From: Prochlorococcus sp. AG-355-B23
GTDB lineage: Bacteria; Cyanobacteriota; Cyanobacteriia; PCC-6307; Cyanobiaceae
DNA length: 64,000 nt
Direction: 5' to 3'
NCBI GenBank assembly: GCA_003280935.1
Contig: QCDJ01000001.1
Location: 1-64,000, forward strand
Below the pieces are notes generated by a model, which was not told where the DNA came from, did not search any database, and was given only the letters and a program-made list of their open reading frames with translations. Of the stretch, positions 1 through 9,891 are shown one piece after another (within the stretch, counting starts at the first letter, position 1; the number at the start of each line of letters is the position of its first letter). Position numbers and translations under genes: made by a program.

Positions 1-281
1 AGAGATTCGTATTTTATTCCAAGAATAATTTCTCCATTTACTCTTTTAAGTGATTCACCATATATTGCCGCACCATTCTCAACAATATAAGGATCCGTCA
101 AGTTAAGTTCCTTTCTAATAACTTTTACCTCAGAAGCGGTTTTGCTTGTACAAAGAATTACGGGTATAGATAATTTTTGTAGTTTTTTTATAGTTTCTTT
201 AGCAGGTGATAAATCATATGTGTGATCCATTAAAGTACCATCTACATCACTTACTACCCAAACAGAAGAATTTTCTATCAT
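1..281 (-). CDS. gpgP: Glucosyl-3-phosphoglycerate phosphatase, partial (HAD family)
   Basis: The N-terminal 93 residues are present; the 3' part lies beyond the window edge. The protein begins MIENSSVWVVSDVDGTLMDH, and DVDGT is the HAD phosphatase motif I with the aspartate nucleophile. The motif II-like segment VILCTSK and the stretch DPYIVENGAAIY match the mannosyl/glucosyl-3-phosphoglycerate phosphatase branch of the HAD superfamily. It would remove phosphate from glucosyl-3-phosphoglycerate to give the osmolyte glucosylglycerate. The ATG follows the stop of the GH13 gene by 2 bp, so the two are probably one transcript. Assignment to the glucosyl rather than mannosyl substrate rests on gpgS lying next door. 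Confidence 0.85.
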   Translation of the reverse strand, partial: MIENSSVWVVSDVDGTLMDHTYDLSPAKETIKKLQKLSIPVILCTSKTASEVKVIRKELNLTDPYIVENGAAIYGESLKRVNGEIILGIKYES

Positions 282-283
282 TT

Positions 284-2044
284 TTATAAAGCACCAAGCC
301 AAATTACTTGAAAAGGATCAAGACTAATATTTTTGCAATTGTATTTTGTGGATGTTAAAAAATCATGGGTATTGAAATCATTATCAATTATTTTTGGTAT
401 ATCATTATCATTCAATTGATAATTAATTTTATTTTCAGTCATATTATGGATTGCAAAAACAGACTCTGGTCCTTTACCTCTTTTGATTACAACAATATCA
501 CTTCTACCTTTAGACAAACAATTCATTTCCGAGCAAGGGTGAAATTGCTTTAATTCTGATCGGACATCCATAGCATTACGAAGATATTTTAAGTTTTTAT
601 TAGCATTAGATTCAGGATTATTTAAAACAGCTGAAAGATTTTCTGATTTAAACTTTTCTCTGTTTAGATCTCTTCTTTGACCTGTCATAGAAAAGCTTTT
701 GATATCATTTTCTGAAGCTAGTAATGCTGGCAAATAAAATGCAGGGACCCCTTTCAGAGCCATTACTAATAATTGACTCAAAATAAATCTCTCATATTGA
801 AATCTTTTGGCATCCCTACTGGAATCTTCCATTGCACTCCACCAACTAATATTCAATTCATAAGGTTTATCATCACCATTTGATAAACGTCTATGACTTA
901 CTAATCCTCCTCTTTTCTCACAATTAATTAATAAATCCTTAATTCTCTGCTCATTCATTAAACCCTCAAGAGCTCTTAACCCAACACCATCATGAGATGC
1001 AGTGAAATTAAATAAAGTAGTCTCTTCAGGTAATATTGGCCAATCAAAAATCCATGAGTTTAGAATATCAGCTCTTGAAGTAATAATTGCCTCTAGGAGA
1101 AGAGGAGGCAATGGGAAATTATATGCCATATGGGCTTCATCATCATCAATGAGATAAGATAGATTCTCCTTCTGAGGAACATTGGTTTCTGTTATTAAAA
1201 CGCCATCATCAAGAAGATTATTTAAAAGAACCCTTAAGAGTTTGACAATTGAATGTGCTTTAGGTAGATGTAAGCATGTAGTCCCTGATTCCTTCCAAAT
1301 AAAACCTACAGCATCAAGCCTTAACCATTTAATTCCATTAGATAAATAAGTAGTAATTAAATTTAAGAACTCAAGAGTCATTTTAGGATTATGCCAATTC
1401 AAATCAATTTGATCTGGTCCAAAAGTTGTCCAAACTTGTTTAGGACCATCATCAGTATTTATTTGAGAAAACAAAGAGGAACTTCTAGGCCTAACTACAT
1501 TTGACCAGTCAAGATTTTGCTTCGGTAAAAAAACATTTGATATTCCAGGTTCTTGGGATTTAATAAATTGTTGAACCCAAGGGTGAGATGATGAGACATG
1601 GTTTAATACTAAATCAGCCATCAAATCATGATTTGTAGAAATACTTTTGAGATCATCCCAACCACCAAATTTTTCTTCTAAGGAATCATAACTTGAAACT
1701 GCGAAACCCCCATCGCTTGTGGATTTCAGAAAAGGAAGAATATGTACAACTTTAGAAAGACTGCCAAAATGTTTACTTAACAACTTCTTAAGAGTTATTA
1801 ATGTTGCCTCGCCATTTTTATAAATACTATCTGCATAAGTTATCAAAACTGAATGAGATTCATTCCACCTTTCCTTATTTCTTATTTCTTCATAAGCAGA
1901 TTTCTCTGAGAAATCATCTAAAATCTGTAATAATTGGTTTGAAATAAAATTAATTTCTTCTGTAGTATGATTTGAATAAATTGTTTTTAACAATTTATCA
2001 ATTTTTAATCTAACTAATTTTTTCTCTGAATCAATTTGCTTCAC
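284..2044 (-). CDS. GH13 sucrose/glucosylglycerate phosphorylase-like enzyme
   Basis: This 586-residue protein has the four conserved regions of the alpha-amylase (GH13) superfamily: region I DLVLNH (144-149), region II WLRLDAV with nucleophile D244, region III LITETN with acid/base E286, and region IV ASHDGVG (H351-D352). The HDGVG form and overall length fit subfamily GH13_18, which contains sucrose phosphorylase and glucosylglycerate phosphorylase. It sits 2 bp upstream of gpgP and diverges from gpgS across about 50 bp. I infer that it phosphorolyses glucosylglycerate or sucrose, returning glucose-1-phosphate. Family membership is firm; the acceptor substrate is not visible in the sequence. 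Confidence 0.85.
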   Translation of the reverse strand: MKQIDSEKKLVRLKIDKLLKTIYSNHTTEEINFISNQLLQILDDFSEKSAYEEIRNKERWNESHSVLITYADSIYKNGEATLITLKKLLSKHFGSLSKVVHILPFLKSTSDGGFAVSSYDSLEEKFGGWDDLKSISTNHDLMADLVLNHVSSSHPWVQQFIKSQEPGISNVFLPKQNLDWSNVVRPRSSSLFSQINTDDGPKQVWTTFGPDQIDLNWHNPKMTLEFLNLITTYLSNGIKWLRLDAVGFIWKESGTTCLHLPKAHSIVKLLRVLLNNLLDDGVLITETNVPQKENLSYLIDDDEAHMAYNFPLPPLLLEAIITSRADILNSWIFDWPILPEETTLFNFTASHDGVGLRALEGLMNEQRIKDLLINCEKRGGLVSHRRLSNGDDKPYELNISWWSAMEDSSRDAKRFQYERFILSQLLVMALKGVPAFYLPALLASENDIKSFSMTGQRRDLNREKFKSENLSAVLNNPESNANKNLKYLRNAMDVRSELKQFHPCSEMNCLSKGRSDIVVIKRGKGPESVFAIHNMTENKINYQLNDNDIPKIIDNDFNTHDFLTSTKYNCKNISLDPFQVIWLGAL

Positions 2045-2094
2045 TTTGAAAAAATCATCGAAGTGTTAATACCATTCTGCACATCAATTAGAAA

Positions 2095-3321
2095 ATGGAC
2101 TTTCAACAAGGTTTAATCACAACAATACATGAATATGGAGTTACAGGAAATTTACTTAAAGAATTAAACAAAAGTCTTAAAAGAAGATCAACAAGCATTT
2201 TAATACCTTGCTTATATGAAGAGTTTGAGCGTCCAGCACTAAAAGATATAAGAGAAGTTTTAAAAAACCTTACAGGGTTAAATGAATTAGTAATTGCTCT
2301 CTCAGCAAAAACTGTTGAGCAAGTTAAGGCAGCAAAATCATTTTTTGACTCAATGCCATGCCCAGTTCACGTTCAATGGACTAATTCTCCCTCTGTAATT
2401 GAGCTATTAAAAAGCCAAGAAAAAAATGGATTAGAACTTTTAGGAACTCCAGGTAAAGGATGGGCTGTATGGCAAGGCATAGGAGTTGCGACTAGAAAAT
2501 CAGAAGTTGTTGCTCTTTTTGATGCTGATATAAGAACTTTTAGTCCTTTATATCCTTCAAGAATGATACTTCCACTTCTGGATGAATCATATGGAATATC
2601 ATATGTAAAAGCCTTTTACAGTAGATTATCTCTAGAAACAAATCAATTGCAAGGTAGAGCAACAAGATTATTCGTAGGTCCTTTACTAGCAAGTCTTGAG
2701 CAGTTAGTTGGTAAGGGTCCGTTTTTACAATATCTTCAATCATTTAGATATCCATTAGCAGGTGAGTTTGCTTTTACTAAAGACCTTGCTATGAATTTAA
2801 GAATACCTTGTGACTGGGGTTTAGAGATAGGTTTATTATCAGAGGTTTATAGAAATGTAAGGACCTCCAAAATAGCCCAGGTTGACCTAGGTTTATTTGA
2901 TCATAAACATAAGAATATTGGAGATTCTTCTAAAGAAGGATTGCAAAAAATGTGTACAGAAATACTTTCGAGTGTTTTAAGAGGTCTCATGGAACATCAA
3001 GCCGAGACCTTAACTAGCACTCAACTAGCAACTTTAGAAGTTCTCTACAAAAGAGTTGGAGAAGATCGGGTCAAACAATTTGGATTAGATTCAGCAGTTA
3101 ATCAACTTCCATATGATAGGCACGAAGAAGAATTATCAGTACAAAAGTTTGCGAAACTATTAAGACCTGCCACAGAAGATTATCTGGCTTGTCCCACGAC
3201 ACTTCAATTACCAAGTTGGTCAAGAGTTCTTTCTTGTGAGAACAAACTGCAAGAAGATTTAGCTATTGCGGGGTCAAAAGACATAAAGATAAGTGAAAAA
3301 GAATTAATTAAAAACTTCTAA
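2095..3321 (+). CDS. gpgS: Glucosyl-3-phosphoglycerate synthase
   Basis: This 408-residue GT-A fold glycosyltransferase transfers glucose from a nucleotide sugar to 3-phosphoglycerate, the first step of glucosylglycerate synthesis. The N terminus carries the nucleotide-binding strand [16 protein letters not shown], and the metal-binding DXD motif is DAD at 143-145 ([11 protein letters not shown]). Length and motifs match family GT81 of marine cyanobacteria. The matching phosphatase and a GH13 phosphorylase-like gene lie divergently upstream, which supports a dedicated osmolyte module. The stop overlaps the convergent ureC stop by 4 bp. Confidence 0.88.
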   Translation: MDFQQGLITTIHEYGVTGNLLKELNKSLKRRSTSILIPCLYEEFERPALKDIREVLKNLTGLNELVIALSAKTVEQVKAAKSFFDSMPCPVHVQWTNSPSVIELLKSQEKNGLELLGTPGKGWAVWQGIGVATRKSEVVALFDADIRTFSPLYPSRMILPLLDESYGISYVKAFYSRLSLETNQLQGRATRLFVGPLLASLEQLVGKGPFLQYLQSFRYPLAGEFAFTKDLAMNLRIPCDWGLEIGLLSEVYRNVRTSKIAQVDLGLFDHKHKNIGDSSKEGLQKMCTEILSSVLRGLMEHQAETLTSTQLATLEVLYKRVGEDRVKQFGLDSAVNQLPYDRHEEELSVQKFAKLLRPATEDYLACPTTLQLPSWSRVLSCENKLQEDLAIAGSKDIKISEKELIKNF

Positions 3322-5027
3322 AGCAAAAAATACCTTTGAGCCATTGGAACTTCATCAAGTGGTTCACAAGTAAGAAGTTCTCCATCAGAAAAAACTTCAT
3401 AAGTTTGAGGATCAACTGAAATATTTGGTAGTTTACTATTAAGTTTTAGGTTTGATTTATTGATATTTCTGGTATGTTCTACGGCAATACATTTCTTTTG
3501 TAAGCCTAATTTATTTGGAATATTTTGTTCAATTGAATTTTTACTTAAAAAAGTAAAAGAACTCTTAATTAGAGATTGGCCGAAACTTGCAAACATAGGT
3601 CTACCATGTACAGGACCGGGAGTAGGAATTGAAGCATTTGCATCACCCATTTGAGACCAAACTATAGATCCTCCTTTAACAACTAATTCAGGCTTTACCG
3701 CAAAAAAGGAAGGTTTCCACAATGCCAAATCGGCAATTTTACCCTTTTCTATAGACCCAACATGTTTATCAATACCATGAGCTATTGCAGGATTAATTGT
3801 GACTTTAGAAATATATCTCTTTACTCTATAATTATCGTTTCTATCAGAATCCTGTGATAGCGGTCCTCTTTGGACTTTCATTTTATGTGCGGTTTGAAAA
3901 GTTCTTGTTATTACTTCACCAACTCTTCCCATGGCTTGCGAGTCACTGGCGATAATTGAGAAGGCACCAATATCATGTAGGATGTCTTCTGCAGCAATAG
4001 TCTCTCTTCTGATCCTTGATTCAGCAAATGCAATGTCTTCTGGGATTTTTGAATCTAAATGATGACAAACCATTAACATGTCAAGATGTTCTTCTAATGT
4101 GTTCCTTGTATAAGGTCTTGTTGGATTTGTACTACTAGGAAGAACATTTTTTTCTCCACAGATTTTTATAATATCTGGAGCATGACCTCCACCTGCTCCT
4201 TCGGTATGAAATGTATGAATGGTTCTTCCTGCAATAGCGTTGATGGTATCTTCAACAAAGCCTGCCTCATTCAAAGTATCAGTATGAATACATACTTGTA
4301 CGTCAAAATTGTCTGCAACATTTAGACAAGAATTTATTGTAGAAGGAGTGGTTCCCCAATCCTCATGAAGCTTCAATCCACATGCACCAGCCTCAACCTG
4401 ATCAATAAGATTAATCTCGTTTGTTGAGTTTCCTTTTCCAAAAAAACCTAAATTCATGGGAAACGCTTCTGCAGATTGAAGCATTCTTGAAATATGAAAA
4501 GAACCCGGAGTACAAGTAGTTGCATTTGTGCCAGTTGCAGGTCCAGTTCCTCCTCCCAACATGGTTGTAATTCCAGAGGCTAGTGCTGTCTCAATTTGTT
4601 GGGGACAGATGAAGTGAATATGTGTATCTATTGAACCTGCAGTAAGAATATGCCCCTCTCCAGCTATTACTTCTGTTGATGCACCAATAACAATATCAAC
4701 ATTATCCTGGATATCAGGATTGCCGGCCTTACCAATTTCAAAAATCGTTCCATCTTTTATACCCACATCAGCCTTAATTATTCCCCACCAATCTACGATC
4801 AAAGCATTAGTTATTACAGTATCTACAGCTCCATCAGTTCTTCTTACTTGAGACTGTCCCATCCCATCTCGAATTACTTTACCTCCACCAAATTTAACTT
4901 CATCTCCGTATGTAGTTAAATCCTTTTCTACTTCTATAAAAAGTTCTGTATCAGCGAGCCTTACTCTATCTCCGGTAGTGGGCCCGTAAGTTTGAGCATA
5001 AGTTTTTCTATCAATTTTATAAGACAT
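3318..5027 (-). CDS. ureC: Urease alpha subunit
   Basis: This 569-residue catalytic subunit hydrolyses urea to ammonia and carbamate. The nickel site is complete: HIH (136-138), the lysine that becomes carbamylated, K219 (GLKLHEDWG), H248 (CIHTD), H274 (HTFHTEG), and the flap CHH beginning at C321 with catalytic H322. Length is normal for the bacterial three-subunit enzyme. It is the last gene of leftward ureD-A-B-C, 4 bp after ureB. All key residues are present, so the enzyme should be active once matured by UreDEFG. Confidence 0.98.
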   Translation of the reverse strand: MSYKIDRKTYAQTYGPTTGDRVRLADTELFIEVEKDLTTYGDEVKFGGGKVIRDGMGQSQVRRTDGAVDTVITNALIVDWWGIIKADVGIKDGTIFEIGKAGNPDIQDNVDIVIGASTEVIAGEGHILTAGSIDTHIHFICPQQIETALASGITTMLGGGTGPATGTNATTCTPGSFHISRMLQSAEAFPMNLGFFGKGNSTNEINLIDQVEAGACGLKLHEDWGTTPSTINSCLNVADNFDVQVCIHTDTLNEAGFVEDTINAIAGRTIHTFHTEGAGGGHAPDIIKICGEKNVLPSSTNPTRPYTRNTLEEHLDMLMVCHHLDSKIPEDIAFAESRIRRETIAAEDILHDIGAFSIIASDSQAMGRVGEVITRTFQTAHKMKVQRGPLSQDSDRNDNYRVKRYISKVTINPAIAHGIDKHVGSIEKGKIADLALWKPSFFAVKPELVVKGGSIVWSQMGDANASIPTPGPVHGRPMFASFGQSLIKSSFTFLSKNSIEQNIPNKLGLQKKCIAVEHTRNINKSNLKLNSKLPNISVDPQTYEVFSDGELLTCEPLDEVPMAQRYFLL

Positions 5028-5031
5028 AATT

Positions 5032-5352
5032 TTAACTATCTAAAGAACCATTAACTAATGAATTAAAACCATATGCATTTCTTAAACCTGTAAATGGCAC
5101 TAATTTGACATCTGTTGTATCACCCGGTTCAAATCTAATTGCAGTTCCTGCAGGAATGTCGAGACGCATACCATGTGTTATTTCTCGATCAAAAATTAAA
5201 GCCTTGTTTGCTTCATAAAAATGATAATGAGATCCAACTTGCACAGGTCTATCTCCAGAATTAGAAACCGTTACTGATTTAACTTGCTTACTAAGATTTA
5301 GTTCGATTTCACCTTGTTCAGGAATTATTTCGCCAGGAATTAAATTACTCAT
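5032..5352 (-). CDS. ureB: Urease beta subunit
   Basis: This 106-residue structural subunit begins [19 protein letters not shown] and contains [16 protein letters not shown], both diagnostic of urease beta. It assembles with UreA and UreC into the urease oligomer. The gene starts 2 bp after ureA and ends 4 bp before ureC, so the three structural genes are co-transcribed. Nothing is missing compared with other cyanobacterial UreB proteins. Confidence 0.97.
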   Translation of the reverse strand: MSNLIPGEIIPEQGEIELNLSKQVKSVTVSNSGDRPVQVGSHYHFYEANKALIFDREITHGMRLDIPAGTAIRFEPGDTTDVKLVPFTGLRNAYGFNSLVNGSLDS

Positions 5353-5354
5353 AA

Positions 5355-5657
5355 CTAATTAATCGGATTGTGTATAGTAACTAATTTAGTCCCATCGGGG
5401 AAAACCGCTTCTATTTGAACTTCATCAACCATTTCAGGAATGCCCTCCATAACTTGAGATTTTGAAAGCCAGGTAGTTCCCTCTGACATTAATTGACTTA
5501 CACTTTTACCATCTCGTGCTCCTTCAAGAACTTGAAAACTTAAAAAAGCAATTGTTTCAGGATAATTAAGCTTAAGACCTCGACTAAGTCTTCTTTCAGC
5601 TAAGAGTGCCGCAGAAAAAATCAATAATTTATCCTTTTCTTGAGGTGAAAGATGCAT
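5355..5657 (-). CDS. ureA: Urease gamma subunit
   Basis: This 100-residue protein begins [20 protein letters not shown] and contains [20 protein letters not shown], the standard urease gamma features. It is the smallest structural subunit of the holoenzyme. The gene follows ureD after 50 bp and is followed at once by ureB. A purine-rich stretch upstream of the ATG can serve as ribosome binding site. Confidence 0.97.
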   Translation of the reverse strand: MHLSPQEKDKLLIFSAALLAERRLSRGLKLNYPETIAFLSFQVLEGARDGKSVSQLMSEGTTWLSKSQVMEGIPEMVDEVQIEAVFPDGTKLVTIHNPIN

Positions 5658-5707
5658 AATAAAAAATTAATCTATAAATTCTTAAAAAAGGTTCTATGTG
5701 AACATAA

Positions 5708-6610
5708 TTAATAATTCATAGAATCTTGTAAAGGCCATACACCTTGATATTTTGGCTCACAAAATCCACAAACAGACCTAATTTGTTTCCAAATACAAAA
5801 AAAACATTTTCTAGCATCTTGAGAAGAACTCCCTAGAAATCTTACAGAGATTCCATTTTCAAGGATTCCAATAGATAAATTGTTATTAGTTTCATTGAAA
5901 ATCTTTTTTATATTTCCTACAAGATTATTTATTTTTAACTTGGAAAAATCTTTTTCGCAAATCCAAATTAAGGATCCAAAAACGGGCATGTAATCCATGC
6001 CTGACTTCGCCACAAAACTAGCCTTAGATAATTCAATCTGATCAACATATTCCCAATCATCAAGTAAATCATTATTTCTCATAATTTCTAATTTCGACCT
6101 AAAAACTCCACTCTCAATAGATTCACCGGAAGAAGATCTTCCAAGTCTTATTAAATCAGTAAATAAAAAACTTGAAGTTTCTGAAATAGATACTTTAAAA
6201 ATTTGCTCATATAAACCATTTGCAAAGATGATTGTTTCTTGGGGAAGATACTCCAAATGAGAATTGTCAAGAATGTTTATAAGATTCTTTTGCTTTGAAA
6301 AACTTCCTTTTGGATTTATTTTAGATCTACCAACTGATCCATATACTTTCTGAGCTGAAGAAGTCGTCAACAAAACCTTAGAGTTTTTTTCAATTTTTAC
6401 CTTAAAGTCGAGTAAATCACCTCCTACCAATCCCCCTGCAGTATGAAGAACAGGCAAAATGCATCTGCCCTCTTGATCATGAGTAGACTTTAATAACTTA
6501 TAAGGAGAAGTTGATTTAGATTTAAAGATTGTTTTATCAACATTCCCTAAACTTGCTTTATTATTGAAAAAATTTAAGAAACAATTACCTTCCCATGAAG
6601 TTTTAATCAT
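5708..6610 (-). CDS. ureD: Urease accessory protein UreD
   Basis: UreD (300 residues) scaffolds the UreDFG complex that loads nickel into apo-urease. Family features include the early [26 protein letters not shown] region (here [18 protein letters not shown]) and [11 protein letters not shown]. It heads the leftward ureDABC run and is divergent from ureE across 48 bp, so the two halves of the urease locus probably start from one short promoter region. Length is within the family range. Confidence 0.93.
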   Translation of the reverse strand: MIKTSWEGNCFLNFFNNKASLGNVDKTIFKSKSTSPYKLLKSTHDQEGRCILPVLHTAGGLVGGDLLDFKVKIEKNSKVLLTTSSAQKVYGSVGRSKINPKGSFSKQKNLINILDNSHLEYLPQETIIFANGLYEQIFKVSISETSSFLFTDLIRLGRSSSGESIESGVFRSKLEIMRNNDLLDDWEYVDQIELSKASFVAKSGMDYMPVFGSLIWICEKDFSKLKINNLVGNIKKIFNETNNNLSIGILENGISVRFLGSSSQDARKCFFCIWKQIRSVCGFCEPKYQGVWPLQDSMNY

Positions 6611-6658
6611 AAATTGTTTTCTTTAATTACTAAATTAAAGTAACCAAAAATTTTGATT

Positions 6659-7108
6659 ATGAGAATGAATAAACAAATTGTTGTAACTGATTGGATTAAG
6701 GAAAAACCGAAATTAGGTTTATTTTTAAAACTTACCTTAAGTTCTGATGAAAGAAGAATCTTAAGAGGTAAAAGATTAACTGATTGTGATCAAGAAATAA
6801 TTTTACAATTACCTAGAAAAGGCAAATTAAATGATGGAGATATTCTTTCAACTAATAATTCCAATTTTTATGTAGAAATAATTGCCAAAACAGAAGATTT
6901 AATTGAAATAAGTTCAAATTCTAAAATTGAACTTATTAAGACTGCTTATCATCTAGGAAATAGGCATGTAGAAGTAGAAATTGAAGAAGACATTCTTCTA
7001 ACAAAAAGAGATTATGTTATTAAAAATATGCTTCTTAATTTTAAAGTTGATGTAAAAAATACGAAAAAAAAGTTTTTTCCAGAAAGAGGAGCCCATAGTC
7101 ATGAGTAA
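6659..7108 (+). CDS. ureE: Urease accessory protein UreE (nickel metallochaperone)
   Basis: UreE delivers nickel for urease assembly. The N-terminal domain contains LTLSSDERRILRGKRLTDC, and the C-terminal domain contains YHLGNRHVEVEIEEDI with the metal-binding histidine. The tail is short (GAHSHE) with two histidines, not the long His-rich tail of Klebsiella UreE. The frame stays open to a TTG at 6653, but ATG 6659 (or ATG 6665) is the more credible start because both are standard codons in the family position. The stop overlaps ureF by 8 bp, suggesting translational coupling. Confidence 0.9.
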   Translation: MRMNKQIVVTDWIKEKPKLGLFLKLTLSSDERRILRGKRLTDCDQEIILQLPRKGKLNDGDILSTNNSNFYVEIIAKTEDLIEISSNSKIELIKTAYHLGNRHVEVEIEEDILLTKRDYVIKNMLLNFKVDVKNTKKKFFPERGAHSHE

Positions 7109-7787
7109 AAGTCACTTATTAAAATATTTATTAATAAGTCCTAACTTACCAGTTGGAGGATTTTGTTATTCGGAAGGAATGGAGAGTTATCTTTATAATA
7201 AAAATTTAACAGATTCAAATTCGGTAAAAGACTTAATCATAAGTGAACTAAAAATTGGTCAGATAAGACTAGATGCAAAACTTTTACTAAATTTTTTTGA
7301 TATTTTCAATGAGATTAACGACGGCAAAAATTTAAAAGTTAATTTGCAAAAGCTAATGAGTTTGGATAAATGGATCCTCTCATCAAAGGACTCTCTCGAA
7401 ATGAGAAAACAACAAATTCAAATGGCAAAATCTCTCTTTGATTTAACCAAAGAATTTGGATTTGTATTTCTATATGAAAATAATAAAAAAAGCTCCTGGT
7501 CATTAGCGTGGAGTTGGGCTTGTTATTGTTTTGAAATTAGCAAGTTAGAAATGGTTGAAAATTTTTTCTATGCATGGAGTGCAAACCAACTTAATGCTGC
7601 ACTAAGAATTATTCCTATTGGGTCAACAAAAGCACAATTAATTCAGCGAGACTTATTAGAAATAATTTCAAAAGTTTCTAAAGAAATTATGGACAAAGAA
7701 ATTGATGACATCTATTTTGGCAATGTAGGTTTAGCTATGGCACAACAAAATCATAATGACCTTTATACAAAACTTTTTAGAAATTAA
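7101..7787 (+). CDS. ureF: Urease accessory protein UreF
   Basis: UreF (228 residues) is the all-helical urease accessory protein that bridges UreD and UreG. The diagnostic start region LISPNLPVGGFCYSEGMES corresponds to the family motif PxGxFxxSxGxE, and the later WSANQLNAALRIIPIG is also conserved. It overlaps ureE by 8 bp and is followed by ureG after 3 bp, giving a compact ureEFG run that complements ureDABC on the other strand. Confidence 0.94.
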   Translation: MSKSHLLKYLLISPNLPVGGFCYSEGMESYLYNKNLTDSNSVKDLIISELKIGQIRLDAKLLLNFFDIFNEINDGKNLKVNLQKLMSLDKWILSSKDSLEMRKQQIQMAKSLFDLTKEFGFVFLYENNKKSSWSLAWSWACYCFEISKLEMVENFFYAWSANQLNAALRIIPIGSTKAQLIQRDLLEIISKVSKEIMDKEIDDIYFGNVGLAMAQQNHNDLYTKLFRN

Positions 7788-7790
7788 TTT

Positions 7791-8402
7791 ATGAGCAGCA
7801 AATTGAGAATAGGGGTTGCTGGGCCTGTAGGTTCAGGAAAAACTGCATTAGTAGAGACTCTATGCTTAAGCATGAAAAAAAATTATGAGATAGCAGTTGT
7901 CACCAATGATATCTACACCAAAGAAGATGCTAACTTTCTTATAAATAAAAAGGTTTTAGAGGAAGGAAGAATTATTGGTGTAGAAACAGGAGGTTGTCCT
8001 CATACCGCGATAAGAGAGGATTGTTCATTAAATAAAAATGCAGTTTTAGATTTAGAAAATAAATATAATCCTTTAGATTTTGTTTTTGTAGAAAGTGGAG
8101 GTGATAATTTAGCATCTAGTTTTAGTCCAGAACTTGTAGATTTATCAATATTTGTAATTGATGTATCTGCAGGAGACAAAATACCTAGAAAAGGGGGGCC
8201 AGGAATAACAAGGTCGGATTTATTATTAATAAACAAAATTGACTTAGCAGATAAAGTTGGTGCAGATTTAAATATTATGAAAAGTGATACTGAATTTATG
8301 AGAAAAGGGAAACCTTGGTTTTTTACCAACCTAAGTAGCGGCATAGGAGTTGAAGAAATAACTCAATTTTTAGAATCACAGATACCCAACAATAGAAACT
8401 AG
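7791..8402 (+). CDS. ureG: Urease accessory GTPase UreG
   Basis: UreG (203 residues) is a SIMIBI-class GTPase that supplies energy and nickel during urease activation. Visible motifs are the P-loop GPVGSGKTA near residues 11-19, the metal-binding CPH ([11 protein letters not shown]), the family segment [17 protein letters not shown], and the guanine-specificity NKID. It ends the ureEFG run about 130 bp before urtA, so enzyme maturation genes and the urea importer are directly adjacent. Confidence 0.97.
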   Translation: MSSKLRIGVAGPVGSGKTALVETLCLSMKKNYEIAVVTNDIYTKEDANFLINKKVLEEGRIIGVETGGCPHTAIREDCSLNKNAVLDLENKYNPLDFVFVESGGDNLASSFSPELVDLSIFVIDVSAGDKIPRKGGPGITRSDLLLINKIDLADKVGADLNIMKSDTEFMRKGKPWFFTNLSSGIGVEEITQFLESQIPNNRN

Positions 8403-8440
8403 AAAAATGTTTATTACTAATATATTGGATTCAACAAAAA

Positions 8441-8454
8441 GTTACGACTGATAC
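8441..8454 (+). promoter_or_regulatory. Candidate NtcA-type site upstream of urtA
   Basis: The sequence GTTACGACTGATAC fits GTT-N8-TAC, one base away from the NtcA consensus GTA-N8-TAC. It lies 77 bp upstream of the urtA ATG. The -10-like element TAATAA (8474-8479) follows after about 20 bp, close to the spacing of NtcA-activated promoters. The urt operon is NtcA-controlled in other cyanobacteria, which makes the position sensible. The match is imperfect, so this is a suggestion only. Confidence 0.4.
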
Positions 8455-8530
8455 AAAACTAATCCTCACTCGTTAATAACTTTTACTTTATCCCCCTTAT
8501 AAGGGTCAATTACCTAATTTATCCTAATTC

Positions 8531-9808
8531 ATGAGAATTTCAAGGCGTATTTTGGCAGGTTTAGCTACTGCCTCACTTGCAGTCACAGCAACTTCCTGTG
8601 GTGGAGGCGGAACCTCCGGAAGTTTCGATGACACAGTAACCGTTGGTATTTTGCATTCGTTATCCGGAACAATGGCTATCTCTGAATCAACTCTTGTTGA
8701 TACAGAAAAAATGGCTATTGAAGAGATAAATGCTGCTGGTGGTGTTACAGTTGGCGGCAAAAGCTACAAAATAGAATACATAGTTGAAGATGGTGCATCT
8801 GACTGGCCAACTTTTGCTGAAAAATCAAAGAAACTTATAGACCAAGACGGAGTTCCTGTCGTATTTGGTGGATGGACATCTGCAAGTAGAAAGGCAATGT
8901 TACCTGTCTACGAATCAAAAGATGCTTTCCTCTATTACCCAATTCAATATGAAGCTCAAGAATGTTCTAACAACATTTTCTATACAGGAGCCACACCAAA
9001 CCAACAATCTGAACCCGCTACAGATTTCATGTATAAGCGTTCTCCTGCAGCTGGCGGAGATTTCTTCCTTGTAGGTTCTGATTATGTTTTCCCAAGGACT
9101 TCAAACACAATCACAAAAGCTCAGGTAAAACAATTAGGCGGTAAAGTTGTTGGAGAAGACTACCTTCCATTAGGAAATACTGAAGTTGCTCCAATTATCT
9201 CAAAAATCAAAAAAGCTTTGCCTGACGGTGGAATAATCATTAATACTCTTAATGGTGACCAAAACGTTGCATTCTTCAAACAGATTCAAGACGCTGGTAT
9301 CACACCTTCAAGTGGGTACTACGTAATGAACTATTCAATTGCTGAAGAAGAGATTAGTACGATTGGTCCTGAGTTCCTTGAAGGTCACTACGGCGCTTGG
9401 AATTACATGATGTCAATTGATACTCCTGCATCTAAGAAATTTGCTGCAAGTTTCAAGAAAAGATGGGGAGCAGATAGAGTTGTAGCTGATCCTCAAGAAT
9501 CTGCTTATAACATGGTCTACTTATGGAAACAGGCGGTAGAAGATGCTGGAACATTCGACGACAACGCTGTAAGGGAAGCCCTTGTTGGACAAAAGTTTGA
9601 TGCTCCACAAGGTCCTGTTGAAGTTATGCCTAATCACCACTTATCTCAAACAGTAAGAATTGGGGAGATTAATGCAGAGGGTGGATTTACAATCCTTGAA
9701 GAGACAGGAGTTGTTCTTCCTCAAGCATGGAACCAAAAGCATCCAAGTTCAAAAGGATTTGCATGCGACTGGACAGATCCTTCAAAAGGGGAAAAGTATA
9801 AGCTTTAA
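8531..9808 (+). CDS. urtA: Urea ABC transporter, substrate-binding lipoprotein
   Basis: This 425-residue periplasmic binding protein belongs to the amide/urea branch of the branched-chain amino acid binding family. The N terminus MRISRRILAGLATASLAVTA leads to the lipobox VTATSC, so the mature protein should be anchored through Cys23. The stretch GILHSLSGTMAISESTLVDT near residues 36-55 is characteristic of UrtA. It heads urtABCDE. A strong hairpin directly after the gene probably lets urtA be made in excess over the membrane components. Confidence 0.96.
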   Translation: MRISRRILAGLATASLAVTATSCGGGGTSGSFDDTVTVGILHSLSGTMAISESTLVDTEKMAIEEINAAGGVTVGGKSYKIEYIVEDGASDWPTFAEKSKKLIDQDGVPVVFGGWTSASRKAMLPVYESKDAFLYYPIQYEAQECSNNIFYTGATPNQQSEPATDFMYKRSPAAGGDFFLVGSDYVFPRTSNTITKAQVKQLGGKVVGEDYLPLGNTEVAPIISKIKKALPDGGIIINTLNGDQNVAFFKQIQDAGITPSSGYYVMNYSIAEEEISTIGPEFLEGHYGAWNYMMSIDTPASKKFAASFKKRWGADRVVADPQESAYNMVYLWKQAVEDAGTFDDNAVREALVGQKFDAPQGPVEVMPNHHLSQTVRIGEINAEGGFTILEETGVVLPQAWNQKHPSSKGFACDWTDPSKGEKYKL

Positions 9809-9829
9809 TCTAATTAAAACCTATACTTC

Positions 9830-9863
9830 AAAATAAAAGGAGGTTAACGCCTCCTTTTATTTT
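9830..9863 (+). terminator. Hairpin between urtA and urtB (partial terminator/attenuator)
   Basis: A perfect 14-bp inverted repeat runs from AAAATAAAAGGAGG (9830-9843) through the loop TTAACG to CCTCCTTTTATTTT (9850-9863). The right arm ends in a T-rich run, giving a classic intrinsic terminator shape. The operon clearly continues into urtB 28 bp later, so readthrough must occur. The likely result is strong urtA expression with lower expression of urtBCDE, or 3'-end stabilisation of a urtA-only mRNA. Confidence 0.8.
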
Positions 9864-9891
9864 ATATAATCAAATATTTTCTTTTTCTAAA

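Noticed and set aside
6611..6658. NtcA site between ureD and ureE
   Set aside because: The inverted repeat TTAC...GTAA there has the halves in the wrong order (TAC...GTA rather than GTA...TAC).
8000..8344. 114-residue leftward ORF within ureG
   Set aside because: Antisense shadow of a clearly conserved gene, with no independent motif.
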